This document shows positions 47,075 through 55,188 of a stretch of DNA of 64,000 bases, piece by piece. The notes beneath the pieces were generated by a model. It made no database searches. It was not told where the DNA came from and saw only the letters and a list, made by a program, of their open reading frames with translations. This DNA is from M3007 sp043764095 (GTDB taxonomy: Bacteria; Bacteroidota; Bacteroidia; Chitinophagales; Saprospiraceae): NCBI GenBank assembly GCA_043764095.1, contig JAYUKX010000081.1:1-64000 (forward strand), given 5' to 3'. A program made the position numbers and the translations under genes. Every line of letters begins with the position of its first letter. The stretch's first letter is position 1.

Positions 47075-47560
47075 TTATTCCATCTCTAAAAGCAATTGTC
47101 CTTTTTCAACTGCTGCTCCTTTTTCCACATGAATACTTTTTACCACTCCATCATAAGTGGCTTTGATAACATTTTCCATTTTCATGGCTTCTAGAATGAG
47201 CAGTGTATCTCCTTTTTGGACGGCTTGGCTGGGTGTTACTGCTACGCCTATTACTAGCCCAGGCATAGGTGCTTTAATCGTATTTTGCTTTTGTGCAGCA
47301 AGTACATTTAATCCCATTTGCTGAATTAGCCTTTCATAATAATCTGTGATATGCACTTTAAACCGATGCCCATTCACATCTAATTCAAAAAATCGTTGCG
47401 CATAATTGGCTTCAATGACTTGAATCTGATAAGCATGGCCATTTTCTAGTGCATGAAACGCATTTACTCCATTAGGAACAATATCAAGGGCAGTTGCTTG
47501 ATCAGGTGTGATTTCGTACTGAAAACGGTCGTTGACCTGAACATTAAAAGGTTCTTTCAT
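47075..47560 (-). CDS. Biotin carboxyl carrier protein subunit
   Basis: This is a 161-residue protein. The C-terminal biotinyl domain (about 88-161) has the biotin-accepting lysine in LILEAMKMENVI (near 130), preceded by IKAPMPGLVIGVAV and followed by VVKSIHVEKGAAVEKGQLLLEME. The N-terminal 80 residues (ENGHAYQIQVIEAN, RFKVHITDYYERLI) match the carrier subunits that serve acyl-CoA carboxylases in Bacteroidota. The carboxylase and carboxyltransferase subunits are not in the window. It overlaps the phosphatase gene upstream by one base (TAATG), so translation is coupled. Confidence 0.88.
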   Translation of the reverse strand: MKEPFNVQVNDRFQYEITPDQATALDIVPNGVNAFHALENGHAYQIQVIEANYAQRFFELDVNGHRFKVHITDYYERLIQQMGLNVLAAQKQNTIKAPMPGLVIGVAVTPSQAVQKGDTLLILEAMKMENVIKATYDGVVKSIHVEKGAAVEKGQLLLEME

Positions 47561-48810
47561 TAGAATACTCTACAACTTAAAACGGTTATATCATCGGGAT
47601 AAGGCTCGTCGCCTTTAAACCGATCAACAAATAAAAGTAATTTTTCATTAATAATCTTAGCAGGCAAGTGGGCATGCTCTTTTAAAAACTCCAATAATAT
47701 TTCATCGCTTAAATCTTCGCCCTTGTCATTACGTACATCGGTGAGTCCATCGGTGTAAGTAAACAATAGCGCTTCGCCAGTAAGACAAACACCCCCAATT
47801 TCTAAAAAAGGAAGTTCTGGAAGCCAACCCAAGACTGTAGTACCATTCTTTAGCCGAACCACTTCACCACCCATAATTAAGAAAGGGGGCGTATGTCCAG
47901 CATTTACATAATGTAAGGTTCGGGTATCTACATCGTATTTACCAAGGAATAACGTAATGAAACGATCGCCATCGGTTACACGGTGCACAGCAGCATTCAT
48001 TTCATTTACAATTTCCTCCAAAGTTGGTCTTCGGGGTACTAAAGCATGGAATGTTGCTTGAAAATTAGCCATCAAAAGGGCCGCAGAAACGCCTTTCCCT
48101 GTAATATCGGCAATACAAAACGCTACTTTACCGTCTGAAAACTCTACGACATCATAATAATCGCCACCTACGGCAAAGTGTGGCTTATAAATACTACTCA
48201 TTTCATAAGCATCGCACTGCGGCAAACGCCTTGGCACCAATGCTTTTTGGATTTCCGCTGCAAGTTCTACTTCGCGGTTAAAAATCCGCTGATTGAATTG
48301 CTCCTTAAACATTCGTTTATTTTCAATGGCTACTGCTACCACATTCGTTACAGCAGTCACAAAATCTAATTGGGCTACCACATCATCAGTCTGCTTAAAA
48401 CCAGCCATAAATAGATAAGCAAGCGGAGTATTCTTGTGCATTACCTGCAAACCATACTCAAATTGATCGATAAACTCGTGCTTACCTTGTTGTAACTTGC
48501 GTGTTCCCGTTCCGTGGGTAGCCATTATTGGACTAAGTATTTCGGAATCAAAAAAACTATTATTCGCACCAAGTGTGGAGACAATTTTCCATTCATTGCC
48601 CTCTTTGAATAGCAGAGAAAAACGGCTAATCTGCATTTCGAAATTGAGATATCTCCCCAGCATTTCAAATAGGTCAACCGCACCAACGTTTTCGTTGATG
48701 GCCTGGGTGACCGACATCAAACCCTTCAATTGAAAGACCTGCCGCCCAATTTTATTTTCTAATGCTTGTATTCGGGCGAGGACATTCCTCATATCGTCAA
48801 AATCTGTCAT
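47560..48810 (-). CDS. GAF-SpoIIE (PP2C-type) serine/threonine phosphatase
   Basis: This is a 416-residue cytoplasmic protein. A short coiled coil (about 1-35) and a GAF-like sensor domain (about 35-175) lead into a SpoIIE/RsbU phosphatase domain (about 185-415). Metal-binding motifs are present: GGDYYDVVEFSDGKVAFCI, ADITGKGVSAALLMANFQ, NAGHTPPF and FTYTDGLTDVRN. Such proteins dephosphorylate anti-anti-sigma-type partners; no such partner is adjacent. It is the first gene of a two-gene unit with the biotin carrier protein, an unexpected pairing. Confidence 0.88.
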   Translation of the reverse strand: MTDFDDMRNVLARIQALENKIGRQVFQLKGLMSVTQAINENVGAVDLFEMLGRYLNFEMQISRFSLLFKEGNEWKIVSTLGANNSFFDSEILSPIMATHGTGTRKLQQGKHEFIDQFEYGLQVMHKNTPLAYLFMAGFKQTDDVVAQLDFVTAVTNVVAVAIENKRMFKEQFNQRIFNREVELAAEIQKALVPRRLPQCDAYEMSSIYKPHFAVGGDYYDVVEFSDGKVAFCIADITGKGVSAALLMANFQATFHALVPRRPTLEEIVNEMNAAVHRVTDGDRFITLFLGKYDVDTRTLHYVNAGHTPPFLIMGGEVVRLKNGTTVLGWLPELPFLEIGGVCLTGEALLFTYTDGLTDVRNDKGEDLSDEILLEFLKEHAHLPAKIINEKLLLFVDRFKGDEPYPDDITVLSCRVF

Positions 48811-48973
48811 AATGCAAAATCGGGGTGCAAAGTACGTAGAATTATCACACCAATAGTTTAGTTTTTTTATTCCAAGATGTTTTCTTTCATTATATTTAGT
48901 TTTTAAGAAAAAATACCGACATTTGCGCCCGATTTTTTAAGGCATCTTAAATGGCCGAATAACAATAAAAATT

Positions 48974-49534
48974 ATGGAAGAAGTCAATAAATTATTCAGC
49001 GATGGCGAATTGGCCATGAAAAAGGCGATGGAGCACCTCGACCACGAACTGGTCAAATTACGCACTGGTAAAGCGTCAACCAATCTATTATCCGATTTAG
49101 TGGTGGACTATTATGGTGCCCCTACCCCACTTTCTCAGATTGCTAATATTCAAATCAGCGATGCGCGTACTATAGTGGTACAACCATGGGAACGCAATAT
49201 GGTAGGACCCATAGAACGTGCAATTATCAATTCAAACATGGGTATTACCCCGATGAATGACGGTGAAATAGTGCGTTTGTCTATTCCGCCACTCACAGAA
49301 GAGCGTCGTAAAGATTTATCCAAAAAAGCCCGTGGAGTTGGCGAAGAAACAAAAGTAGCGGTTCGCAATATTCGACATAAAGTATTGGACGGTATCAAAA
49401 AAGCCGTCAAAGATGGATTAGCAGAAGATTTGGGCAAACGCAAGGAAAGTGAAATCCAAGAAATGGTCAATAAATACGTTGCCATGGTTGACAAAGTACT
49501 AGAAATTAAAGAAAAAGAGATTATGACTGTTTAG
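48974..49534 (+). CDS. frr: Ribosome recycling factor
   Basis: This is a 186-residue protein with the whole family pattern: GELAMKKAMEHLDHELVKLRTGKAS, LVVDYYGAPTPLSQIANIQI, ARTIVVQPWERNMV, IINSNMGITPMNDGEIVRLS, PPLTEERRKDLSKKAR and the C-terminal KESEIQEMVNKYV. It splits the post-termination ribosome with EF-G. It is divergent from the phosphatase gene and 28 bases ahead of the DUF5606 gene. The first ATG gives the normal N-terminus. Confidence 0.97.
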   Translation: MEEVNKLFSDGELAMKKAMEHLDHELVKLRTGKASTNLLSDLVVDYYGAPTPLSQIANIQISDARTIVVQPWERNMVGPIERAIINSNMGITPMNDGEIVRLSIPPLTEERRKDLSKKARGVGEETKVAVRNIRHKVLDGIKKAVKDGLAEDLGKRKESEIQEMVNKYVAMVDKVLEIKEKEIMTV

Positions 49535-49562
49535 TCATAATGATCTCAAAATATAAAAAATT

Positions 49563-50054
49563 ATGAATTTAGAAAAATATGTCGTGGTGTCGGGCATTCC
49601 TGGCGTCCACAAATTAGTATCTACGCGTGGCAATGGCTTGATCATTGAAGACCGTAATGAGGACAGAACTCGCTTCGTCGCTGTCCGCCAAAACCCTGTA
49701 ACACCCTTGGGTACTATTGGTATCTATGTGGATAACGATGAAGGTGGAGATACCATTTCGTTGGGTGAGGTATTTCTGAAAATGGAAGCCGCATTAGAGG
49801 CCAACCCTTTACCAGATGCTTCTAAAGCAAATAGTGCAGAAATGCGCGCCTATTTTACGGCGGTTTTGCCCGAGCACGATCAAGATCGCGTTCATGCCAA
49901 TGATATTAAGAAGTGTATCAAATGGTTTGCCTTTATGCACAGCCATAATATGATCGAGGAGGCTAAAAAGGCGTCAGAAGCACCTGTAGATGCTACAACA
50001 GCAGCCGAAACACCCGCAGATGCTGCAATAGCAACCGAAGAAGAAAGCAAATAA
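49563..50054 (+). CDS. DUF5606 family protein
   Basis: This is a 163-residue cytoplasmic protein. The conserved part is residues 1-135: YVVVSGIPGVHKLVSTRGNG, GLIIEDRNEDRTRFVAVRQN, SLGEVFLKMEAALEANPLP and NDIKKCIKWFAFMHSH. The last 28 residues are an Ala/Thr/Glu-rich tail of low complexity. The family is found in Bacteroidota and has no known function. It lies 28 bases after frr and 17 bases before the glycosyltransferase gene, so the three may form one transcript. Confidence 0.85.
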   Translation: MNLEKYVVVSGIPGVHKLVSTRGNGLIIEDRNEDRTRFVAVRQNPVTPLGTIGIYVDNDEGGDTISLGEVFLKMEAALEANPLPDASKANSAEMRAYFTAVLPEHDQDRVHANDIKKCIKWFAFMHSHNMIEEAKKASEAPVDATTAAETPADAAIATEEESK

Positions 50055-50071
50055 AACAAACCCTTACTCAA

Positions 50072-50815
50072 ATGTATAAAGGCAAAAAAGTAGTGGTAGT
50101 GCTGCCTGCATATAACGCAGCTAAAACATTGGAAAAAACCTATAAAGAGATCCCTTTTGACCTCGTGGACGAAGTGATTCTCTGTGATGACAATAGTAAA
50201 GATAACACCGCTGAATTAGCTAAGTCTTTGGGTATCAATCATGTTATTGTACATGAAAAAAACAAGGGATATGGCGGCAACCAAAAATCCTTGTACAATA
50301 AAGCACTGGAAATAAAAGGAGATATCGTTATTATGTTGCACCCAGATTATCAATACACACCATTGCTAATACCATCTATGGTCAATATCATTGGTGAGGG
50401 TTTGTATCCCGTGGTATTGGGGTCGCGTATATTGGGTATGGGCGCGCTTAAAGGCGGTATGCCCATGTACAAATATATTGCCAATCGATTTCTTACTTTT
50501 ACTCAGAACGTATTGATTAACTACAAGTTATCAGAATACCATACCGGGTATCGTTCCTTTGGTAAAGAGGTATTGGAGGCCATAAACTACAATGCCAATT
50601 CTGACGATTTTGTATTTGACAATGAAATGCTTTCGCAGATTGTTTATGCTGGTTTTGATATTGGGGAGGTAACTTGCCCCACTAAGTATTTTGAAGAAGC
50701 ATCAAGTATTAATTTTAGTAGAAGTATGAAATATGGCATAGGTGTTTTACGCGTGTCTGTTGGTCATTTTTTCCAACGATTGGGTATTGTTAAATTAGCC
50801 ATGTATAAGAAATAG
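50072..50815 (+). CDS. Glycosyltransferase family 2 protein (dolichol-phosphate mannosyltransferase-like)
   Basis: This is a 247-residue GT-A enzyme. VVVLPAYNAAKTLEKTYKEI (residues 5-24) is the nucleotide-binding start, and VDEVILCDDNSKDNTAELA (about 29-47) holds the first acidic motif. The metal-binding HPDYQYTPLLIPSM (about 90) replaces the usual D-A-D. LSEYHTGYRSFGKEVLEAI (about 157) matches the acceptor region of polyprenyl-phosphate sugar transferases. There is no membrane domain. It probably transfers a sugar to a lipid carrier; the sugar is unknown. It may be cotranscribed with frr and the DUF5606 gene. Confidence 0.85.
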   Translation: MYKGKKVVVVLPAYNAAKTLEKTYKEIPFDLVDEVILCDDNSKDNTAELAKSLGINHVIVHEKNKGYGGNQKSLYNKALEIKGDIVIMLHPDYQYTPLLIPSMVNIIGEGLYPVVLGSRILGMGALKGGMPMYKYIANRFLTFTQNVLINYKLSEYHTGYRSFGKEVLEAINYNANSDDFVFDNEMLSQIVYAGFDIGEVTCPTKYFEEASSINFSRSMKYGIGVLRVSVGHFFQRLGIVKLAMYKK

Positions 50816-51103
50816 ATCGAGTAGAAGGAGGGCGTTAGCCCTCCGACGCTCACACCACAGGGCGTACAGGTCTTGTATCACGGCGGTTCATTAAAACTTT
50901 ACCAGAAAGGATGTACATTCCCGTTAAAAGATTGCGCATCATGGCCTTATAAGCGATTTTTGTTCATCAGGCCGAGACTTGGCGTCATCTTCCTCTATAT
51001 TGTGCCTTACGACAAAAAACCTTGCCTTTGGCTATTGCTCCTCGCTGCCAAACGTTTGCAGATTTGCAGCATCCAGTAGATGCCCTTGCTGGGTACAATA
51101 AAA
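50816..51103. other. Gene-poor stretch with a perfect hairpin and a 30-codon minus-strand reading frame
   Basis: GGAGGGC-gtta-GCCCTCC (50827-50844) is a perfect 7-bp stem 11 bases after the glycosyltransferase stop; with no T-run it is a weak terminator candidate. On the minus strand 50942-50850 reads MMRNLLTGMYILSGKVL... and ends RDTRPVRPVV before a stop. The composition looks more coding-like than random, but I see no promoter, so it could be a relic or part of a dispersed repeat. Plus-strand frames here are not convincing. Confidence 0.3.
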
Positions 51104-51126
51104 AAGCCGACCAAATTGGTCGGCTT
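51104..51126 (-). terminator. Intrinsic terminator of the 28-residue peptide gene
   Basis: AAGCCGACC (51104-51112) pairs perfectly with GGTCGGCTT (51118-51126) around a 5-base loop. Read on the minus strand, the stem is followed by TTTTTTATTG, a classic rho-independent terminator. It lies 21 bases after the stop of the small ORF at 51147. Confidence 0.85.
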
Positions 51127-51146
51127 AGCGGTGGTGAAAAACATTG

Positions 51147-51233
51147 TTAGACTGTCGTAGTATCAACTATAATGTTACCTGTAATACCACGATACGCCTG
51201 CTCTGCAGACGAGGAGATGCTGTTATTGTTCAT
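51147..51233 (-). CDS. Putative 28-residue peptide gene
   Basis: The ORF starts MNNNSISSSAEQAYRG and ends NIIVDTTTV. It is polar, with no signal peptide, no membrane segment and no cysteine. Evidence that it is real is contextual. A promoter with exact Bacteroidota spacing lies upstream (-33 TTTG at 51324-51321, 19-base gap, -7 TACCTTTA at 51301-51294), the leader is about 55 bases, and a strong intrinsic terminator follows 21 bases after the stop. The predicted transcript is about 190 bases. It could instead be a small RNA in which the ORF is incidental. I recognise no family and no modification or export genes are adjacent. Confidence 0.5.
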   Translation of the reverse strand: MNNNSISSSAEQAYRGITGNIIVDTTTV

Positions 51234-51293
51234 AAAATGCTAAAATAGAAGCGAGAAAAGTAAATGGATTAAAAAATATAATTTATTATAGCA

Positions 51294-51324
51294 TAAAGGT
51301 ATAGTGAATGTAAGTATATACAAA
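51294..51324 (-). promoter_or_regulatory. Promoter of the 28-residue peptide gene
   Basis: On the minus strand a TTTG -33 element (51324-51321), a 19-base spacer and TACCTTTA (51301-51294, one base off TAnnTTTG) form the best-spaced promoter in this part of the window. Transcription would start near 51287 and run toward the small ORF. Confidence 0.55.
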
Positions 51325-51490
51325 AACGAAACGTAAAAAAAAATTACGTCTTATTTAATGAAAAAAGCGCATAAAAATCCCATAAATAACTGGTTAACAG
51401 TCATTTAAAAAATGGACTTTCCCGAGAAAACATTAAAATTGTATTAGAAAGCGGAAGTAAAAAAGATGCAAATTGTCTTGCGAAGACAAT

Positions 51491-52987
51491 TTAGATAGAA
51501 GACATAGCCATTTCCCAGAGCCTTTCGTATGGAATAATTTCTAATTCATGGGATTGGTTATCTACATGAAAGGGTACACTGCTCAATTTTTGTTTGTAAC
51601 TTTTTACTTTTAATTCTACTAATTTTCCATCAAATTGAACAAATGGTATAGCCAATAGCATTTTGATAAAATAATAACTTCGTTTGGTGTTCTCCCCTTT
51701 CAAATGCCGATAACAGTATTGATTAACGGCATCATGTTCATCTAAAATGAGGCGATATCTTTTCTCATTAAGTAAAATGAGATAACGGATAATGATAATT
51801 GCCACATTTAATCCACCTTTATCTTTAGAGAAAATGGGGGTACGCTTTTCAAATCGATCTAGCCTAAATTTTAAGGCTAAAGAGGACTCCACTAAGCCTA
51901 ATGAATGCAAATAAAATAAATAAGCCTCATAAATGGCCCAAATTTCCTTTGCATTGTCGGGTAAAAATTGGAAACGGGGGTGATTGTAGATGGTTTGAAG
52001 CGTTTTATCCACCTGTTCGTATTCCTTAGAGTGAAAACTCAAACTAATAAACAACTCTTGGTATTTGAACCAATTGAATGTACCCTCCTTCAAAAAACGC
52101 AGGCATTCGTTAGCCGAGACCTGACCTTCGAGGAACTGCCCAAGTTGAATATTGCTAATTAAATTTTGATAGTGGAATATTTGTAATGGCGTTCGCGCTT
52201 CATAAGGGCGGTCTTTGAAAAAAACAATAGCTTCGTTACAATATGCAATTACATTTTCATAATCCTTAATGCTGGTATAGCGGGCAAGTCCAATCAAGTA
52301 GCCATACATCTGTAGTTTATACGATTTAAACTGCTCCAAATATGGCAATATGATATCATAAGACGATCCAGCCTGATCGTGGATATTGGCATTTTCACTC
52401 TTATTATTGACAAATAACACCATCAGCTCTGTATATAATTGCTCTGCAAGGCATTCTGCATCGTAGAGCGTACGAAACTGCTTAAATGCCTCATTCATTG
52501 ATTTGTACTTAGCACCATTACTCTCCCTTAACCCATACTGAATGCGCAAAAAAGAGCAGATATCCATTGAAAGGAAGGTAAAATCAAATTTAATCGCTTT
52601 ATTGAGCAATTTTTCGGCAAGTTCCATTGCAGATATACTGGCGTTCATACCCGCCAATATCCTTACTACTACCCATTTTTTATGGCATTCGTAATAGGCC
52701 CTTTGATAATCCGAGAAATCAGATTTGAAGGTATTAATATCAAGCACAGCGTCAATTAAGTGACCCTTGATATCGGATTTGAGTTTCCGATATGCATTAC
52801 CGCCAATATGACCGTGGTATAGAATACGCTCTGCTTCGGAATCGGTACTTAGTTCACCTGCACTTACCCCTTCAAAAAACGCCAGTAGTTTAGATGAACC
52901 TCCACGGCCATCACCCTCACGGAGGTGTTCAAAGGGATTGATATTATGCTGATGGAGCAGAAAAATAATCTCTTTTAATGATTGCAT
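51491..52987 (-). CDS. Protein of unknown function, helical-repeat-like
   Basis: This is a 498-residue protein without signal peptide or membrane segment. It reads as mostly helical (AYRKLKSDIKGHLIDAVLDI, SAMELAEKLLNKAIKFDFT, QTIYNHPRFQFLPDNAKEIW), with spacing suggestive of TPR-like repeats, and ends NQSHELEIIPYERLWEMAMS. I do not recognise a family. The -7 box TACCTTTG at 52999-52992 lies only 4 bases before the ATG, so the transcript may be leaderless. It is divergent from the OmpA-type lipoprotein gene with overlapping promoter regions, which might link their control. Confidence 0.65.
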   Translation of the reverse strand: MQSLKEIIFLLHQHNINPFEHLREGDGRGGSSKLLAFFEGVSAGELSTDSEAERILYHGHIGGNAYRKLKSDIKGHLIDAVLDINTFKSDFSDYQRAYYECHKKWVVVRILAGMNASISAMELAEKLLNKAIKFDFTFLSMDICSFLRIQYGLRESNGAKYKSMNEAFKQFRTLYDAECLAEQLYTELMVLFVNNKSENANIHDQAGSSYDIILPYLEQFKSYKLQMYGYLIGLARYTSIKDYENVIAYCNEAIVFFKDRPYEARTPLQIFHYQNLISNIQLGQFLEGQVSANECLRFLKEGTFNWFKYQELFISLSFHSKEYEQVDKTLQTIYNHPRFQFLPDNAKEIWAIYEAYLFYLHSLGLVESSLALKFRLDRFEKRTPIFSKDKGGLNVAIIIIRYLILLNEKRYRLILDEHDAVNQYCYRHLKGENTKRSYYFIKMLLAIPFVQFDGKLVELKVKSYKQKLSSVPFHVDNQSHELEIIPYERLWEMAMSSI

Positions 52988-52991
52988 GTTG

Positions 52992-53030
52992 CAAAGGTAG
53001 TGCGTGCTTTGTTTTATTTTTTATGTTTGC
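52992..53030. promoter_or_regulatory. Divergent -7 boxes between the unknown-protein gene and the OmpA lipoprotein gene
   Basis: On the minus strand, TACCTTTG (52999-52992) is 4 bases from the ATG at 52987. On the plus strand, TATGTTTG (53023-53030) is about 60 bases before the ATG at 53092. Both match TAnnTTTG and are only 23 bases apart, so the two polymerase sites would overlap. Confidence 0.5.
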
Positions 53031-53091
53031 TAAAATATTACAACTATTTTTGCGTACCAACAAAATAGGTTTATACGTTTATACCAAAATT

Positions 53092-55128
53092 ATGAAGAAC
53101 AAAAATAACTTTTCGCTTTCTGCACTGCTATTATTTATAGCCTTTTTTGCTAGTTGCAACTACACCATCAAAGTAAAAGATGGCGCCACCGCTTATAACC
53201 TAAAAAGATATGACGATGCTATTCCAATGCTGCAAAAGGAGTACGGAAAGTCGAAATCGCGCAATGAAAAAGGGAAATTGGCTTATCAAATAGCGGAGTC
53301 GTATCAACATATTGGTAAACCTCAACAAGCCGTCCAATGGTATAAAACTGCCTACGATAATAGTTATGGTGCTGAAGCGCTAAAGGGATACGCTTACACC
53401 CTGAAACAAACCGAAAAATATAAAGAAGCCTTAGAAGAGTTTAAAAACTTAGGTATCGAAATTGGCAGTCCCTACGAATATCGCAAAGAAATTACTTCAT
53501 GTGCTGTGGCACAAGATTGGAACAAACAGGCTGCCAATAATGGTTATTCGATTGACCTAGCGCCATTTAACAGCCCTCAGAATGACTTTTCTCCCATTTG
53601 GGCACCCGATAAACGGCTGGTGTTTACTAGTGATCGCTCTACCAGTACTGGTAAAAGTAACTATGGCTGGACCGGTAATCGTTTTATGGATATTTTTGTG
53701 GTAGAAGCCACCGAAGCCAGCCCACAAAACTACGATATTGTATTCAACAGCCCCAATAATGAAGGAACACCCTGTTTTAATAAAAAAGGGGATGAAATTT
53801 TCTTTGTCCGAACCAGTGGCGCTTATAAAGGAGATGACCAATTCTGTAAAATATTTGTTGCCCAAATCAATGAAAATAAAACTTGGTCGTCCCCTACACC
53901 ACTTTTGTTCCAAAAAGATCGGATTAACTATGTGCATCCTTGTCTATCCTCCGATGGAAGCACCCTATATTTTGCATCCAATGACCCTGAAGGTTGGGGA
54001 GGTTATGATATTTATGCAGTAACAAGAAAGCCCAATAACGAAACCGGATGGGGCGACCCCAAATTACTCAGTAGAAGCATCAATACAACCGGAAATGACC
54101 TGTTCCCTACCTTTGATGCCGATACCTTATACTTTGCATCCAATGGTCATCCGGGTATGGGCGGTTTGGATATTTTTAAGACCTACAAATTGGATAAAAT
54201 AAACTGGGCACCACCTGCTAATCTAAAATCGCCCGTTAATTCCGGTGGCGATGATTTTGGACTTATTGTAGCTTCCAATACTACGAATAAATCTTCGTTA
54301 CTTAAAGAAGGCGATATTATTCGTAACGGTTTTTTTACGTCCAATAGATCCAATGACAAAGCTAAGGGTATGGATGATATTTATCAGTTTACACAGCGGG
54401 TGCCACCTCCGCCGCCGCCTGTGCCCGTAGATACCGTACCTAAAAAGGATATAGTCCACCAAATCATTATTGAAGGATATGTGGTAGAGAAAATATATAC
54501 TATAGCAGATGACCCCAACTCAAAAGTACTTGGCAGACGCCCCTTAGACAAGGTGAGTGTCAATATTGAAGGGCAGGAAAAACCAATTGTACTAAAAACA
54601 GGTCCAGATGGTTATTTCAAGATTGTTGCCGCTGCACAAAAAGATTATAAGTTTACAGCAAATAAAGAGGAATACCTCAGTAATTACACAAAATTCAGTA
54701 CCAAAGGCATCGGGAAAGACCCGAATAAACCCATACAAACCTTTGAAGTTGAAATTGTATTGGACAAAATTTATCGAAATAAGGAAATTGTACTAGAAAA
54801 TATCTATTACGATTACGACAAATGGGATATTCGCCCCGATGCCGAACCAACCCTAAACAAACTCGCCGAGATGCTGACTCAAAACCCCACCATTCGCATA
54901 CAATTAGGAAGCCATACCGATTGCAGAGGCAATGATAGTTATAACCAAAACCTCTCTCAAAAAAGGGCAGAAAGTGCTGTTAATTATTTGACTGGAAAGG
55001 GAATTAGTACCGAAAGGCTAAGTGCTATTGGGTACGGCGAGGGTAACCCCGCATCTGGCTGTAATTGTAATAAGTGTACGGAGCAAGAGCACCAACAAAA
55101 CCGCCGTACAACTTTTAAAATAGAGTAA
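53092..55128 (+). CDS. OmpA family lipoprotein with TPR, PD40 propeller and peptidoglycan-binding domain (PorE-like)
   Basis: The protein has 678 residues from the chosen ATG, which gives a lipoprotein signal (LLLFIAFFASC, Cys near 20). An in-frame start at 52978 would read through the promoter. Domains: TPR-like helices (about 30-130, KRYDDAIPMLQKEYGKSKS), PD40 propeller (about 165-420, RLVFTSDRSTSTGKSNYG, LYFASNDPEGWGGYDIYAV), a carboxypeptidase-like domain (about 460-545), and OmpA (about 565-678) with the full peptidoglycan motif (GSHTDCRGNDSYNQNLSQKR). This order is that of PorE, the lipoprotein that anchors the type IX machine to peptidoglycan. Paralogues are common, so the PorE role is likely rather than certain. 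Confidence 0.82.
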   Translation: MKNKNNFSLSALLLFIAFFASCNYTIKVKDGATAYNLKRYDDAIPMLQKEYGKSKSRNEKGKLAYQIAESYQHIGKPQQAVQWYKTAYDNSYGAEALKGYAYTLKQTEKYKEALEEFKNLGIEIGSPYEYRKEITSCAVAQDWNKQAANNGYSIDLAPFNSPQNDFSPIWAPDKRLVFTSDRSTSTGKSNYGWTGNRFMDIFVVEATEASPQNYDIVFNSPNNEGTPCFNKKGDEIFFVRTSGAYKGDDQFCKIFVAQINENKTWSSPTPLLFQKDRINYVHPCLSSDGSTLYFASNDPEGWGGYDIYAVTRKPNNETGWGDPKLLSRSINTTGNDLFPTFDADTLYFASNGHPGMGGLDIFKTYKLDKINWAPPANLKSPVNSGGDDFGLIVASNTTNKSSLLKEGDIIRNGFFTSNRSNDKAKGMDDIYQFTQRVPPPPPPVPVDTVPKKDIVHQIIIEGYVVEKIYTIADDPNSKVLGRRPLDKVSVNIEGQEKPIVLKTGPDGYFKIVAAAQKDYKFTANKEEYLSNYTKFSTKGIGKDPNKPIQTFEVEIVLDKIYRNKEIVLENIYYDYDKWDIRPDAEPTLNKLAEMLTQNPTIRIQLGSHTDCRGNDSYNQNLSQKRAESAVNYLTGKGISTERLSAIGYGEGNPASGCNCNKCTEQEHQQNRRTTFKIE

Positions 55129-55130
55129 TA

Positions 55131-55179
55131 AGGAGCATTGGGTATCAAAAAAGAGTGGCTTTTGATGCCCAATGCTCCT
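55131..55179. terminator. Bidirectional terminator hairpin with 20-bp stem
   Basis: AGGAGCATTGGGTATCAAAA (55131-55150) pairs with 55160-55179; one pair is a G-T wobble on one strand. The loop is 9 bases. It separates convergent genes ending at 55128 and 55189, so it must serve both. Confidence 0.75.
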
Positions 55180-55188
55180 GTATCACGT

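Noticed and set aside
50873..51079. Plus-strand frame of 68 codons after the family 2 glycosyltransferase
   Set aside because: Its composition is rich in K, C, L and W in an irregular way, it has no start signal, and the minus-strand frame in the same place looks more coding-like.
54410..54440. Proline-codon-rich tract in the PorE-like gene as a repeat array
   Set aside because: It is a short poly-proline linker (PPPPPPVPVD) between the propeller and the next domain, common in this family.
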